Assembly: GCA_027922465.2 (NCBI GenBank)
Contig: BQMF02000421.1
Location: 186,001 to 250,000, forward strand
Direction of reading: 5' to 3'
DNA from: Turritopsis dohrnii
Lineage: Eukaryota; Cnidaria; Hydrozoa; Anthoathecata; Oceaniidae
Length of the DNA: 64,000 nucleotides
Each line of letters starts with the position of its first letter. Position 1 is the first letter of the stretch. The translations under genes and the position numbers were made by a program. This document shows positions 1-10,559 of the stretch, one piece after another. The notes beneath the pieces were generated by a model. The model searched no databases. It had not been told where the DNA came from and saw only the letters and a list, made by a program, of their open reading frames with translations.

Positions 1-127
1 ATGACAGTACGCAATGCCCGTTTTTCATCTTGCATTCTCGATCCATGATTTCAATAAATCGTTTTTCTTCTACTGATAACGTTGACTCATCGACTCCCAT
101 GTAGTTGCCCTGGAAATTTTCTATGAA
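1..127 (-). mobile_element. BEL/Pao retrotransposon, pol fragment (pre-RT region)
   Basis: Read on the minus strand from 127 to 1 there is an open frame containing GVDESTLSVEEKRFIEIMD and then a KNGHCVLS segment. This is the linker of BEL/Pao polyproteins just upstream of the reverse transcriptase (family pattern: LSVED+RFL-(D/E)IM, then GHY-x-LPLPF). It runs off the left edge, so the RT, RNase H and integrase would lie outside the window. It is the continuation of the gag-protease part at 1,950-4,301, separated from it by a LINE inserted at 128-1,949. The identification rests on motif recognition; no LTR is visible here. Confidence 0.7.
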
Positions 128-1663
128 GTTTGGAAAGAACTTAATAAGTTGAGAGCTGACTGTTCTGCAGGTTACGATCACATACCAGTCTCGTTAGTCA
201 AGTTAGTAGCAGAATACCTGACTTCTCCACTAACGCACATAATTAATGCAGGCATTACAGATAATAAATTCCATCAATCTTGGAAAATTGGAAAAGTTAA
301 TCCCATTCCGAAATCAGATAAAGCCCTAAAAGCTGATGATTTCCGTCCTGTCACAGTGCTTCCTGTCCTTTCAAAAATATACGAAAGATTGATTGCGAAA
401 CAGATCTGTGATTTCATTTCTAAAAATAATATCTATAAATCTACCATGTCTGGATTTAGACAAAACCATTCAACAACAACGATCCTAATGAAAATAAGAG
501 ATGATGTAATAAAAGCCATGGAGCGCGGAGAAATCACATTGGCACTGTTTTCCGATTACTCGAAGGCTTTTGACACAGTCGAATTTAAGAACACTTTAAA
601 TAAGATGTATAGTATTGGATTCTCTAAGTCAGCTGCTTTGTGGATGGTTTCCTATCTCACAGATCGCTACCAATTTGTGCAGATCAACGATCAAATGTCT
701 TCAAAAGAAATGATTCACTTTGGTGTGCCCCAAGGTTCCGTTCTCGGACCAATTATATTTAACCTTTACGTGTCTGATCTCCAAGACAATGTTATCGGGA
801 ACCACTGTCAATATGCAGATGACACAACAACTTACATTCATTCTAAAGTGACATAACTCTCTACCGCCGTTGAAAATATGAATCTTCAAATATCCTCTCT
901 ATACAAATGGTCGAAGGACAACAACCTCTTGTTTAACCAGAACAAAACAAAATATATGTTATTGTCATCAGCTAAACTATCTCAATTACATAACCTTGAT
1001 ACACAAATCATCGATATCCATCATGAAAATAATCCTATTGAGCGAGTAAAGGTTTGGAAAGTCCTTGGAGTGCTTATAGACCAACACCTGTCATTTGAAA
1101 CCCATCTGAATGAGTTACTGCTTTCCTGTTACAAGAAACTTAGTGTACTACGCAGATTAAAAAACTTTGCGCCAATGAATATCCGCAAACACTTGGTTCA
1201 ATCTTTGGTATTATCGAAACTCGATTATTGCAATACACTATTCTGTAACACGACGCAGCATAATCAGAACCGCCTTGATAAACTTTTAAAATCAGCTGCT
1301 GGTTTCTCCAATGGGAAATACGCAAACACTCTCGACGTAATCCAGTTGAAATGGTTGCCAATGGAATATAGAATGAAATATAACATGTTAAAATTGGCCC
1401 ATAAATCGCTATACACACCAAATTTTCCAGACTACCTGGCCGTACATGTAAGAGAAAGCAAATGTCCAAGACGTACTGCGTCTGACGACGGAAAAAAACT
1501 AATAGTAACCAAATCCACAAAAACATTTGAAGGCATATGCAGTCGTCTATTCAATGAACTTCCATCGAGCTTGAGAGCAGTTGAAGACCATCAAAAATTT
1601 TCACACGAGTTAAAATCTTTTTATCTAGATCTCTCTTTTGCTAAGTATTTGAGCATGCATTAA
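128..1663 (+). pseudogene. LINE reverse transcriptase, truncated, one in-frame stop
   Basis: The frame opens at 128 with no initiator, consistent with truncation. Reverse transcriptase motifs follow in order: the DFRPVTVLPVLSKIYERLI block, a Q-x-GFR-x-NHSTTT-type motif, SDYSKAFDTVEF (palm motif A), FGVPQGSVLGPIIFNLYVSDL, and the catalytic YADD at about 813-824. A TAA at 854-856 interrupts the frame, which then continues without a shift from about 857 to 1,663 through the thumb and C-terminal region (HKSLYTPNFPDYL, RLFNELPSSLR). Motif A has SDYSKAFD where most relatives have LDLSKAFD. The single stop argues for a fairly young but dead copy. Confidence 0.85.
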
Positions 1664-1949
1664 TAGGACTTTATTTACTTGTTTAGGCACCACCTATCTG
1701 TTTTGAGACGTATACTTCTTTTATTTCTTTGTGGTTCCATTGCTTACCCATTTTATCTTTCTGATGTGGTTACTTTGGTGGATATACTTTTTTACTAATT
1801 GAAACTTTATGTTATATTTTTAACTATCGTTAACTAATATTTTGTATACAGTGACTGTGAATTTTAGAATTTTCAAATTATTATGGGAGGAAGAGCCATT
1901 GTAATATATGGATATGCCCGAAATATACCATTATTATTATTATTATTAT
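128..1949 (+). mobile_element. 5'-truncated non-LTR retrotransposon (LINE) inserted in the BEL element
   Basis: The insert begins abruptly inside the reverse transcriptase coding region and ends in a (TTA)n tail at 1,930-1,949 after about 270 bp of AT-rich 3' UTR. The hexamer TATGAA stands immediately before it (122-127) and immediately after its tail (1,950-1,955), which fits target-primed insertion with a short duplication. Removing the insert and one hexamer leaves the minus-strand BEL frame open across the junction. The 5' truncation and (TTA)n tail suit a CR1/Jockey-type LINE; the clade is inferred from the protein only. Confidence 0.85.
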
Positions 1950-1955
1950 TATGAA
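1950..1955. repeat. Target-site duplication TATGAA (partner at 122-127)
   Basis: TATGAA at 122-127 and 1,950-1,955 directly flanks the LINE. On the minus strand this hexamer lies within the BEL frame, and deletion of one copy plus the LINE restores continuity. The six bases are short, and the T is shared with the (TTA)n tail, so the exact length could be five or six. Confidence 0.65.
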
Positions 1956-4301
1956 ATCCCAATCGTACATTCGTCTCATCATTTCCTTGATTTCGTTCTC
2001 TTTTACTTGACTGACAACTTCAAAATGTTGTAGATTTGTACTGCTGACTGAAACTCGATTACATGTAATGCTTTTTGAACCTCTTGCAACAACCGGTCCA
2101 ACGATACACCAACCAAGCACAGTTCTGTACGCTCTTGACTTGGTATGACTTCTAACGGTTCAATAGCGTTTAGACAATCTGCTCCAATCAACATCTAAAC
2201 AGGCAAATTGTCTCGATCACCAATGTGACACATAATAGTTTCGAGATACGGCCATTGCTTTAACTTTGATTTGGTAGCAACTTCGTCTGGTTCTACCGGT
2301 AATTCGTTCTTCGTGTAGACTTTACCTAAGCTAACTTTGGATGTCGGTAAATCATTAGATGCGCTTCTTACGTTTAGCCCTGAGATAATTTTCGAAGGCA
2401 TTTTCTCTGAACTATTGATGGTTTTTATCAATATTGACGTTTTTGTTCCATCAGCCCCAAGCTTTTCCACCAAGCTGTCAGCTATAAATGTCGCCTGACT
2501 ACAACTGTCGAGCATTGCAAGGGTTAGAACTTCCGAATCACTATGCGACAGGATAACGGGTACCACGCACATACTTATCACATTTCCATACGACGGCTTC
2601 TTAGTAGCAGCAGTGACTACAGTTGAATTGGAGGTTGGAACGAATTCAGTTACATCTGGGTTCGGTTTACTTTCCTTTTGTTCGACAGCATGCTTTTTAG
2701 GTTTAAACGAAAATCCGTGTAAACAAGTCGGGTGCTTATTGTTGCAGGTAGCGCAGATCAGACGGTTTTGACAACTCCGGGCGTTATGATCGCGAGACAT
2801 GGGCTTCAAACATCCAAAACAAAGCTTCAATTTACTGATGGTCGCGCTTCGTTCTTGAACGGGTTGTGTTAGCAAGGTTGAACAATCGTTTAAGTCATGA
2901 CCTCCGTGACAGACAGGACAGGACTCTTTACGTTGACGGTTACTTGTGAACATCGTTTTCATGCTGTCCCTGTTTACCCGTTTATCTGGCGGTTTATCTC
3001 GATTGCCATTCATCTGTTTGACAGCTTCTCTGGAGTAAAGTGGGTCATTCATGAGAATAGTCTCTTCTTCCATGAAGGCAACAAATTCCTTCAGCTTAGG
3101 CTCCTTGGACGTCTTTCGGCGATATTGCATCACCTGTCTGTTCCAACGATCGACCAGTGGTGAAGGAAGTTTCGATATGAGCAAACATATAGTGACAGGT
3201 GAATCGAGAATGTTAGATTCGTCACAAACAAAAGTTTGGCACTTGATAACGAAATTCAGTAATTTACGAAAACCCTTTACATCGTTGAACTTAACTGGTG
3301 GCCAGCTACGTAATTCATTTCGGTACGTTGCTAATATCAAATGTCGGTCACCAGAACGTTTTTGAAGAATGTTTATTGCTGTGACGTAACAACATCTTGT
3401 CGGTAACTGAATGCAATGTCGAATTGCTTCCTTTGCTTCTCCACTTGTATACTTCAATAGTCGTAGTAGTCTCCCCTTTGGATCTTCGATGTTTCTTTCA
3501 ACTACTTCCTTAAACGTAGATAGGAAATAATTGACCTTCAAAGGATCTCCGTCAAATACTTCAATGTCGATTGCAGGAGCAGTTTGGTGTTTTACCAATT
3601 GCATCAATAGCTCGTTATTTGCCGAAACTTGATTCGTAGTTGAAGGAATGACGTCATCTTTACGTTGATTCGATTTGTCAACAGGTACAACAACACTTCC
3701 TTGAAGTTCTGGTTTGGGTGCATCATGTTTGTTCGGTTGCTCAGGATGATTTCTTTCTTCGTCTTCACAGTTCTGGAGTGCGGCAAGCCGAGCTTTTGTC
3801 TTTACAATATCCATTTCCTGTTGGATCATCTCAAGTCTGTGTTTTTGGTCAAGTATGTTTGACTCTGCTTCAAGCTCTGCGAGTTTAAGGCGCTCTTCGA
3901 TTATTCTATCTTTTACTGATTCTCCAGATGATCTCGAACTCGATCTTGACGACGCCGACGAGTGCGAAGATTTCTTGGATTTAAACGATCGATCGGATTT
4001 ACGACTTTTGGTATCTTCGTACGTTTTCTCTTAACGCTCGTAGAGTACTGACGGCCTTGTGACGTATGTGGAAAACATTTTGGTCGATTTCGTCGAAAAA
4101 CTTTTCGTCGCTTTCGAGAATTTCAGGGTCGATAACTTCACGGTATCGATTGTGGTCAGACAAGAATTTTTCGTGTGCATCATTGTATCGGGCCAACGCC
4201 TCTTCAATTCCTTTGGCACTATTCGTAGTGATCATTTGCTCTACTTCTTTGCCTCTTCGATTCAAACGATATTGTGATGTTTGACGATTGGATCCATGCA
4301 A
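1950..4301 (-). pseudogene. BEL/Pao retrotransposon gag-protease region, degenerate
   Basis: A minus-strand frame starts at Met 4,301 (MHGSNRQTSQYRLNRRGKEV) and covers the coiled N-terminal gag segment. A frameshift near 4,020-4,035 moves coding to the frame that holds a Ser-rich stretch, a Lys/Glu-rich helix, the DUF1759-like capsid region (DGDPLKVNYFLSTFKEVVE), a CX2CX3HX4C knuckle (CPVCHGGHDLNDC), a second Cys-rich cluster, and an aspartic-protease-like LDSCSQATFI. A UAG after DRDNLPV (about 2,195) and a further shift near 2,110 break the run into the DLLIG/ELGWxIxGPV-type region. The order gag-knuckle-protease is that of BEL/Pao, not Ty3 or Copia. At least three lesions mean it is not functional. 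No LTR or primer site could be assigned upstream. Confidence 0.8.
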
Positions 4302-4917
4302 TTCACGTTGGTAGTCTATCCATTTTTTGGTGGAATGGATAACTCGTTTTTATATATATTTTAAAAATACAACATTGGAAATCCTTTAAAATTACTTTTA
4401 TTGCCTAGCTATATCATTTAGCTTTCTAGTCACAAGTTATTTTGTAGAGCTCTTAATTATTTTCTAAAGAAAGCTAAATGGGCGTTTTTATTTGAGTCAC
4501 TTTTTAGCGACTTTAGTATTCAGGGGTGCACGTGTTTAAACAAGAAAAAACATGGCTTGTTCACACACGTATGTCGTTGTGCTCCCATTTACACCTTTTC
4601 AACAAAAAAACCATGGTGGCTACGGCACTGAAGTTTACTGCAGTTAAATTCTATAATTAACCCCACGTTCAAACGTTTTGTGATAAAAATCATACGCAAA
4701 TTTCATTCTCAGTTCAGAAATCACTTCCATTATTGACGCTGATTTTCTCAGGATAATTAACAATCACTACAATCGCTGCAACATTTGTCACGTGATTTTT
4801 CTCGTATTATGGTATGATCATTGAATCTGCCAACCAGCTGAACATTCGAAATGATGAATAAGAAGGAAATTATTGAAAGTAGTAAACAATGCTATTCACC
4901 AGCGAAATTATATTAAC
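4302..4917. other. AT-rich stretch upstream of the BEL gag, no gene seen
   Basis: It lies where a 5' untranslated region and LTR of the minus-strand BEL element would be expected, but the partner LTR is outside the window, so the boundary cannot be set. No long frame, tRNA or clear inverted repeat was found. Confidence 0.4.
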
Positions 4918-5906
4918 TAGCCACCAAGGCGGCGTCGCTCGCCGCTCATGTTCAGCTTGCGTTGTGTCACCACCTGCTCCAAATTATTGCACTTAAAACC
5001 AGCGATAAGACTTCCTTTGCTGCTGGCTTTATCGCTTAATAAAGCTCGTTTGCACGTGAAGAGAAATACGTTCCAGGTGTTTCAAATCTTGCATGTTCTT
5101 AACTCAGCCGTTCATTGTCGCGGTCGCATTTAAAATGTCAGCAGACTTTCTTGCTTTACACAATGCATTCTGAACGTGAACTTCACGTGGTTTTCCTTTA
5201 CGATTTTAAACCAATCAAATATCAGTTTAACAATACACTCAAAACGCATAGAGAATAAACTTTTCAGCTTAGTATTAGCTTTTGTTTTACGCGCTCTAAC
5301 ATGGGTGCTATCAGAAGTAGGTGAAAAAATGGTTTCTCGCACGGGAGAAGAAAAAAATGCACGTGCTAAATGAACGAAGTGAATAAAAAACGTTCGATCA
5401 GATTAAAATAGATTAAAGGAAATCGATTAAAAGTAATTAAGACAACTATTAAGACAAAAGCAAAAAAATATTTTGTTTCATGATACTCTTTTTTTACCTA
5501 TCGGTTTTTAAACACTTTGATTGCTCGAAAAAAAGTTCATCCGTCTCAGACAGTCAGGCAAGCGTTAGGATACACTGGCAAACTGCACATGCTGCCACGT
5601 TCTGCCACTGCTGCTTTTTTTCCAAAATGTTTAATCAGTTAGTTTCTTTGTATTTAGTTGATGTATTGTTTTCAAAGCCAAGTCAACGTGGAATATAAAA
5701 CTAACAATAATAATCAAAACAAAACGTTATCTCTATTGGTTCACCAGCAAAAAAAATCACGTTCGATTGGGGTTGCAATGTATTTGTTTCGAACTTACGT
5801 CGCACACAAAAAAAGAAATAATTTCGCTCACAACTCAATCTACCATTTTGCGTGACTTGCGAACAAACAGACAGACGGACAGACGGAGAATCGGCTATTA
5901 ATATGT
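4918..5906. repeat. Long member of an unclassified interspersed repeat family
   Basis: The left end reads CTAGCCACCAAGGCGGC with a GC-rich GGCGGCG...CGCCGC hairpin. The right end reads TCTACCATTTTGCGTGAC..., a run of ACAGACGG units, and AGAATCGGCTATTAATAT. Matching ends occur at 55,846-55,976 (short copy with both ends), and right ends alone at 58,636-58,682 and 62,120-62,195. There is no long terminal inverted repeat and no convincing coding frame. It could be a non-autonomous Helitron-like or SINE-like unit; the class is not resolved. Confidence 0.5.
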
Positions 5907-6033
5907 AGATGTAAATACTAGCAACAACAACATCAATGATTGCTGCTGTAAGGAAGATCTGATCTAGTCCATAAAATTACCTCTGTTACACTTTTGTTTA
6001 GATAAAATGTACTTTTGCATCTTTCATCCCAAG

Positions 6034-7625
6034 CTAAATGTATTTTGCATAATAGTCTCTTTGAACATAAAGTTCTCTTTTTCCAGCTTTTTCATTTTCA
6101 AATCTTTTCAATATTGTGAACCATTTGATAAATTCATCACCTAATTCTTCTTTGAAACCTCGTCTGCTGCCAAACATTCAAGCGCTTCGTTCAGATTAGT
6201 GGGTAAAGGCGTTCCAGATGTATCCTCTAACTTTCCTGCATCACCTTTATATGGTGGAACGTCAAGTTTCAATTTCTTTTTCACACCATCCAATCCTTAG
6301 AAGTAATGAAAATGAACATCTTGAATAGAGTTGTATTCTCAATAAGAGATACTTGGTTACAGACAGGTTATTTTATTTCGTAGGAGAAGGAGGAGTGTTC
6401 TTGAAGAACTGGTAACTCGCATGATTTCTACATGTAGCTGTACTAGGTACTAGGTGGCTTATACGTGTAGTTGTACTAGGTACTACTTTATCGGAGATAA
6501 TTTCATTGGGGAAAATTTTTCGTCGGGGAGAATTTCGTCATTTTGAAATTTTTACTAATACTTTCTTATAAATTTCACTTTTTCAAAATTTTCGTCACGG
6601 CTTATTAAATGACTAGCATACTTACCAGCAATGATTGTGGCAGCCACTACCATGTAAGGATTCCCTGCCGCACCACCAATTCTGTTTTCTATATATGTTT
6701 GAGAGTCATCGTAATTCTTAATTCGGAAAGCGCATGTGCGGTTGTCGATTCCCCATGCATTGTTAAGAGGCACAAATTGACCAGGACATAATCTCTCATA
6801 ACAGTTTGGCGTTGGGTTTACTAATGCCATCAGTCCCTTTGAATGTAACCTCAATCCTGCTATCCAATGTTCGCATAACTCCGACAAACCATGCGGTCGG
6901 TTAGGATCATAACATAAATTGTTTTTTCCATCTGTGCTCCACAACGAGTGATTCAGATGACCAGACGACCCACTAACTTTAGGAAATGGTTTGGACATAA
7001 AAGTAGCAAGGTAATCTCGATTTTCACTGACCTCCTTTACCACATGTTTGAACCGTGATGCATTATCAGCAACTTTTAACCCAAACTCTGGACACATGTC
7101 AAGTATGAGCTGCTTCTCCTTTACAGCGGTATGCATCGATGCAAAATTGATGTCTTTAAACGATGGCTTTTTGGTATCAGGATTTAACAAATAAAATTCG
7201 TACTCAAACGCTCCGTAAAACGTCATACCGAATTCAGATAATTTCTCAAGCTGTTTTTTACACGCCTGTCGAGCACTGACATCTGATATTTTACTTGTTC
7301 GATCTCTACTCTTTGCATGGTATTCTGCCAGTACACTCGCTTCATTATCAGTCCAAGGTAGTTTTCGAAATGTTTCCAAATCAGGATACATGAAACTGTT
7401 AAAGATATCAAGTTGTTCCGCTACTCCAGGGCCTTGAATCATTTCACCGTTTGCTGTATACACGTATGATGGATCACATCCACCGAATCCTTCCTCACTG
7501 CGATTGACAAATACGTCAGCATCCAAAAGTAAACCACGCGATACTCCACACATGTCGTCGCGTTCAAGTCGAACGAACTTAATATTTTCAGAGGCAATAA
7601 TGGATTTAACCTTTTCCAGGCTCAT
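6034..7625 (-). pseudogene. Glutamine synthetase family protein (lengsin-like), probably broken
   Basis: Two exons are visible: 7,625-6,626 from Met (MSLEKVKSIIASENIKFVRL), donor G|GTAAG, and 6,295 downward from an AAG acceptor; phases agree. Family motifs in order: EYEFYLL (the paired Glu metal ligands), PEFGLKVADNASRFKHVVKEV, ATFMSKP, GSSGHLNHSLW (substrate/ATP region), NPTPNCYERLCPG, IDNRTCAFRI and ENRIGGAAGNPYM. Between NFASMHT and KQLILDMCPEFG the spacing is about 40 residues shorter than usual, and the normal E-x-GPGQ-x-E stretch with the second catalytic Glu is missing. Near 6,160 the frame ends early (VSKKN stop at 6,141), while a one-base shift would continue a normal-looking C-terminus (KEELGDEFIKWF) to a stop at 6,034. 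Animals use such lengsin-type proteins outside glutamine synthesis; this copy is likely inactive. Confidence 0.75.
6428..6486 (+). repeat. Two-copy ~31-bp tandem repeat downstream of the GS-like gene
   Basis: ACATGTAGCTGTACTAGGTACTA and a diverged second copy ATACGTGTAGTTGTACTAGG lie head to tail in the intron between the two GS-like exons. It is followed (6,488-6,540) by reiterated GGGGARAATTT(T)CGTC. No function is apparent. Confidence 0.5.
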
Positions 7626-8575
7626 TTTTATTGACCAGGATAAATTTTTATGTATTACTAAAGTATTAGAAAAACATTTACATAGTGTACCTTATTTACG
7701 TTGTAACACACAAAGCCACCTGAAAGAGAAAAGATAATAGTATTGTAACTCTTCATCAATTTTATGTATCGTCACCAAACATCAAAGGCTTGTTGACTGT
7801 AAGATAATAAAGCTGAACTCTCAAGAAAATAGTACTAAGGTATTATGGAGACCTGTAGCTTTAATTCCAGTGAATATTAAATATTTTACTATACTTTTTA
7901 GTATTGTGACAAACCATCCAACCCCACCACATTTTAATACACTGTATTGTCTAGGAGCAATTACTTGACTTAGTATTATGCACAAATTAGTACAAAAGCT
8001 ACTGGAAATCAGCGAATTTGATTGGTTTGAAAACTAGTTATTACAAACCCCAACTGCTCCTTAAAATGTTGTTAAGGATAATGAACAATTATACGGAGAG
8101 CTTGTTATTTAAGGCTGGTACCCACCATACGGTGTTATTTAGAGAAACAATCATACCCAGCCTCCTTTTCATGTGATCAACTACGTACAATAGCATTTTG
8201 CAATGTTAATAATAATTTGTTCTGAAAAAAAATTTGAAAAACTGAAAAAGGTGAAAGCGCTTGTATAATTTCAAATAGATGAAGTTCGAAATCTGTGAAG
8301 CACATGTTCATCTATTCATCTGAGAATTCGGGAACTATTTGGAATCTTCAGTCGATTATAAGATGAGTAAAAGTGTTCAGTGAGTCTAAAAAAGACCAAA
8401 ACCAAGTGAATACACCCATTCATTTCACTTATGTTAAGTCACGTGGTACGTGGGGACTGGACGCTATATAGCTGTCTTTCAGACCGAAGGAGTGAAGCGA
8501 AAGGCTGTAAAGGCTGTAATGCATTTTGCAAAAATTTCTGGAATATTTTGTATAACAGTAATCTATTTCTGGTAT
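7626..8575. other. Intergenic, no gene seen
   Basis: AT-rich sequence upstream of the GS-like start codon. It may hold the promoter or a 5' untranslated exon of that gene, but no TATA or other element could be assigned with confidence. Confidence 0.4.
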
Positions 8576-8583
8576 AATTAACC

Positions 8584-8650
8584 ATGGAGGTATAAAACAG
8601 AAGGAGAACGAACTCAAAATCTGCTATTGTACTATCCGTGATGCGCTGCA
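8584..8650 (+). repeat. Left arm of an inverted repeat flanking the mariner element
   Basis: The 32 bases at 8,584-8,615 (ATGGAGGTATAAAACAGAAG and on to AACTC) recur exactly in inverse orientation at 11,117-11,148. The nearby ATCCGTGATGCGCT (8,634-8,647) is inverted at 11,043-11,056. The right arm has about 50 extra bases between the two blocks. The mariner element at 8,711-10,558 lies between the arms. Either an older foldback element was the target, or two copies of one repeat lie in opposite orientation. Confidence 0.6.
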
Positions 8651-9097
8651 TTGTTTAAGTCCTCAGTGTGTAATAACATATAATTGCTATCATCTTGCAT
8701 AATTTTTATACAGTGTGTTTCAAAATGTCTTATCCGCCAACTTTCAAGGCGTATATCTCATTACATGTCTTATAAAATATTGGGAATTTTATATCACAAG
8801 AAAGAGCTTTTCATGCTCTATCCGTTAATATAAAATGTGTGCCAAAATATTTGTTCTTCGAAAAGATATTGAAGAAAACCTCAACGATTTGGTTCATTGA
8901 ATTCTTAAAAGTCAATTAACTGACATGCTAATGACTTTTTAATGGTGTAAGTTTCTTTTGTTGTGCTGATGAAACCTTTAGAAAGTTTTAAGTATAGATT
9001 TGCGTATTACTTTCCCACAACAATTAATCGGACAAGTTGCAAATTAAAAATGTTTTTCTGTTAAAAGTATTGACACACGGGACATCAAAATAAAGTC

Positions 9098-10203
9098 ATG
9101 CCGCATCTCTCAATACAGCAGCGAACGTTTTTAGTAGACACTTTTCAGAGGACACAAAATTATGATCAAGTTCTTCAAGAGTATCAAAGAAGATTTCCTG
9201 GGTCACCAGTGCCTCATAAAAAAACCATTTCCTGGAACGTTAAAAAGTTTTTGAGAACTGGGACTGTACGTAATTTACATAAAGAACGTTGTGGTAGAAG
9301 AAGAACTGGTAGGTCGGTAGGAAACATAAACGTGGTAAGAAATGTTCTTGCTAATAATCCAAATGCAACCACGCGGAACAATCCATCAGGATTACCATTT
9401 GCTACGTTTAACAGAATTACGCGACTTGATTTGCAATACCATCCTTTTAAAATTTTTGTACGGCATGAACTCAAACCTGGCGATTTTAGACGCCGTGTTC
9501 AGTTTTCACAGTGGTTTCAAAATGCAAACAGAAATCTTAGATTTATTTACAACCTTGTAATCGGGGACGAATGCTCATTTGGATTAAATGGTTCCGTTTC
9601 GACACAAAATGTAAGAATGTATGCACCGAAGGGTCAGCCGCCCCCCCCCCCCCCCCCCCCCCCCCCTTTAATTATGATAAAAGAAATGACCGGAGCAAAG
9701 TAAATGTATGGGCAGCACTGTGTGGAAATGGCTCAGTAATAGGGCCATACGTTTTTAATGGAAATGTTAACGGACGGACTTATTTAGAAATGATAAATAA
9801 CTTCGCAATTCCGGAATTAAGTCAAATTTATAATGTAAATGTTGCAAATGGAAACCATGAAGTTTGGTGGGCGCAGGATGGAGCCACTCCCCATAGAACA
9901 AGGCAAGTCAGAGGAAGGCTTATACAGGTCTTCCGTAATCATGTTATTGGTCTTGGTCATGGTGTGGAGTGGCCTGCTCGCTCTCCTGATCTAACCCCAT
10001 GTGACTTTTTTCTTTGGGGGTATATAAAACAGAAGGTTTTCACGTCACCTCCTCAAAATTTGCATGCCTTAACAAGAAAAATCACAGACGCTTTCAACGA
10101 ACTGAAGCGAAATCCAGGTATGGTTAGAAATGCATTCCGTGAAATGCAGAGAAGATCACAACAATGCCTGGCAAACCAAGGACATCATGTTGAAGGGCAT
10201 TGA
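9098..10203 (+). pseudogene. Mariner-family transposase, frame broken by a poly-C tract
   Basis: Met at 9,098 (MPHLSIQQRTFLVDTFQRTQ) opens a helix-turn-helix N-terminal domain with an Arg-rich linker (ERCGRRRTGRS). The catalytic triad is visible: IGDECSF (first Asp), WWAQDGATPHRT (second Asp) and WPARSPDLTPCDFFLWG (third). Counting from the second Asp to the Asp of PCD gives 41 residues between, a DD41D spacing. After YAPKGQ the frame enters 26 consecutive C at 9,641-9,666 and comes out shifted; coding then continues from FNYDKRNDRSKVNVWAALCG to the stop at 10,203. No other lesion is seen. The poly-C could be a real expansion or an assembly error; a tract length differing by one or two bases would give one continuous frame. 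Confidence 0.85.
9641..9666 (+). repeat. Homopolymer of 26 C in the transposase gene
   Basis: This is an uninterrupted C run in an otherwise AT-rich region, inside codons for a Pro-rich segment. It shifts the reading frame. A longer C run (34) occurs at 12,380-12,413, also inside a repeat element. Confidence 0.95.
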
Positions 10204-10559
10204 TTCTCTTTTTCTTTATCCTTGTGTTGTTTTTTTAAGTTGTTGCTTTTTTATCTAGCGTTTACATAGACCCTTAGATATTTTTTTTATTGTGTGATGA
10301 TTTTTAACTTTTTTATTGTGTTTACAAATGGCCTTCATTGTAAATTGAATTAATTGACTTTTAAAAATTCAATGAACCAAACCGTTGAGTTTTTCTTCAA
10401 TATCTTTTCGAAGAACAAATATTTTGGCACACATTTTATATTAACGGATAGAGCATGAAAAGCTCTTTCTTGTGATATAAAATTCCCAATATTTTATAAG
10501 ACATGTAATGAGATATACGCCTTGAAAGTTGGCGGATAAGACATTTTGAAACACACTGT

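Larger units (their letters stand above)
8711..10558 (+). mobile_element. Complete mariner/IS630-Tc1 type DNA transposon with ~212-bp TIRs
   Basis: The element starts CAGTGTGTTTCAAAATGTC at 8,711 and ends with its inverse at 10,558. It is flanked by TA (8,709-8,710 and 10,559-10,560), the target duplication of this superfamily. The terminal inverted repeats run about 212 bp (8,711-8,922 and 10,347-10,558) with only about four mismatches by eye, which implies recent movement. The single transposase gene sits centrally. Confidence 0.92.

Noticed and set aside
2897..3365. Plus-strand frames opposite the BEL gag
   Set aside because: They are antisense shadows; the minus strand holds the zinc knuckle and protease motifs.
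4320..4400. 5' LTR and primer-binding site of the BEL element
   Set aside because: The 3' LTR is outside the window, and no tRNA-complementary stretch after a CA dinucleotide was convincing.
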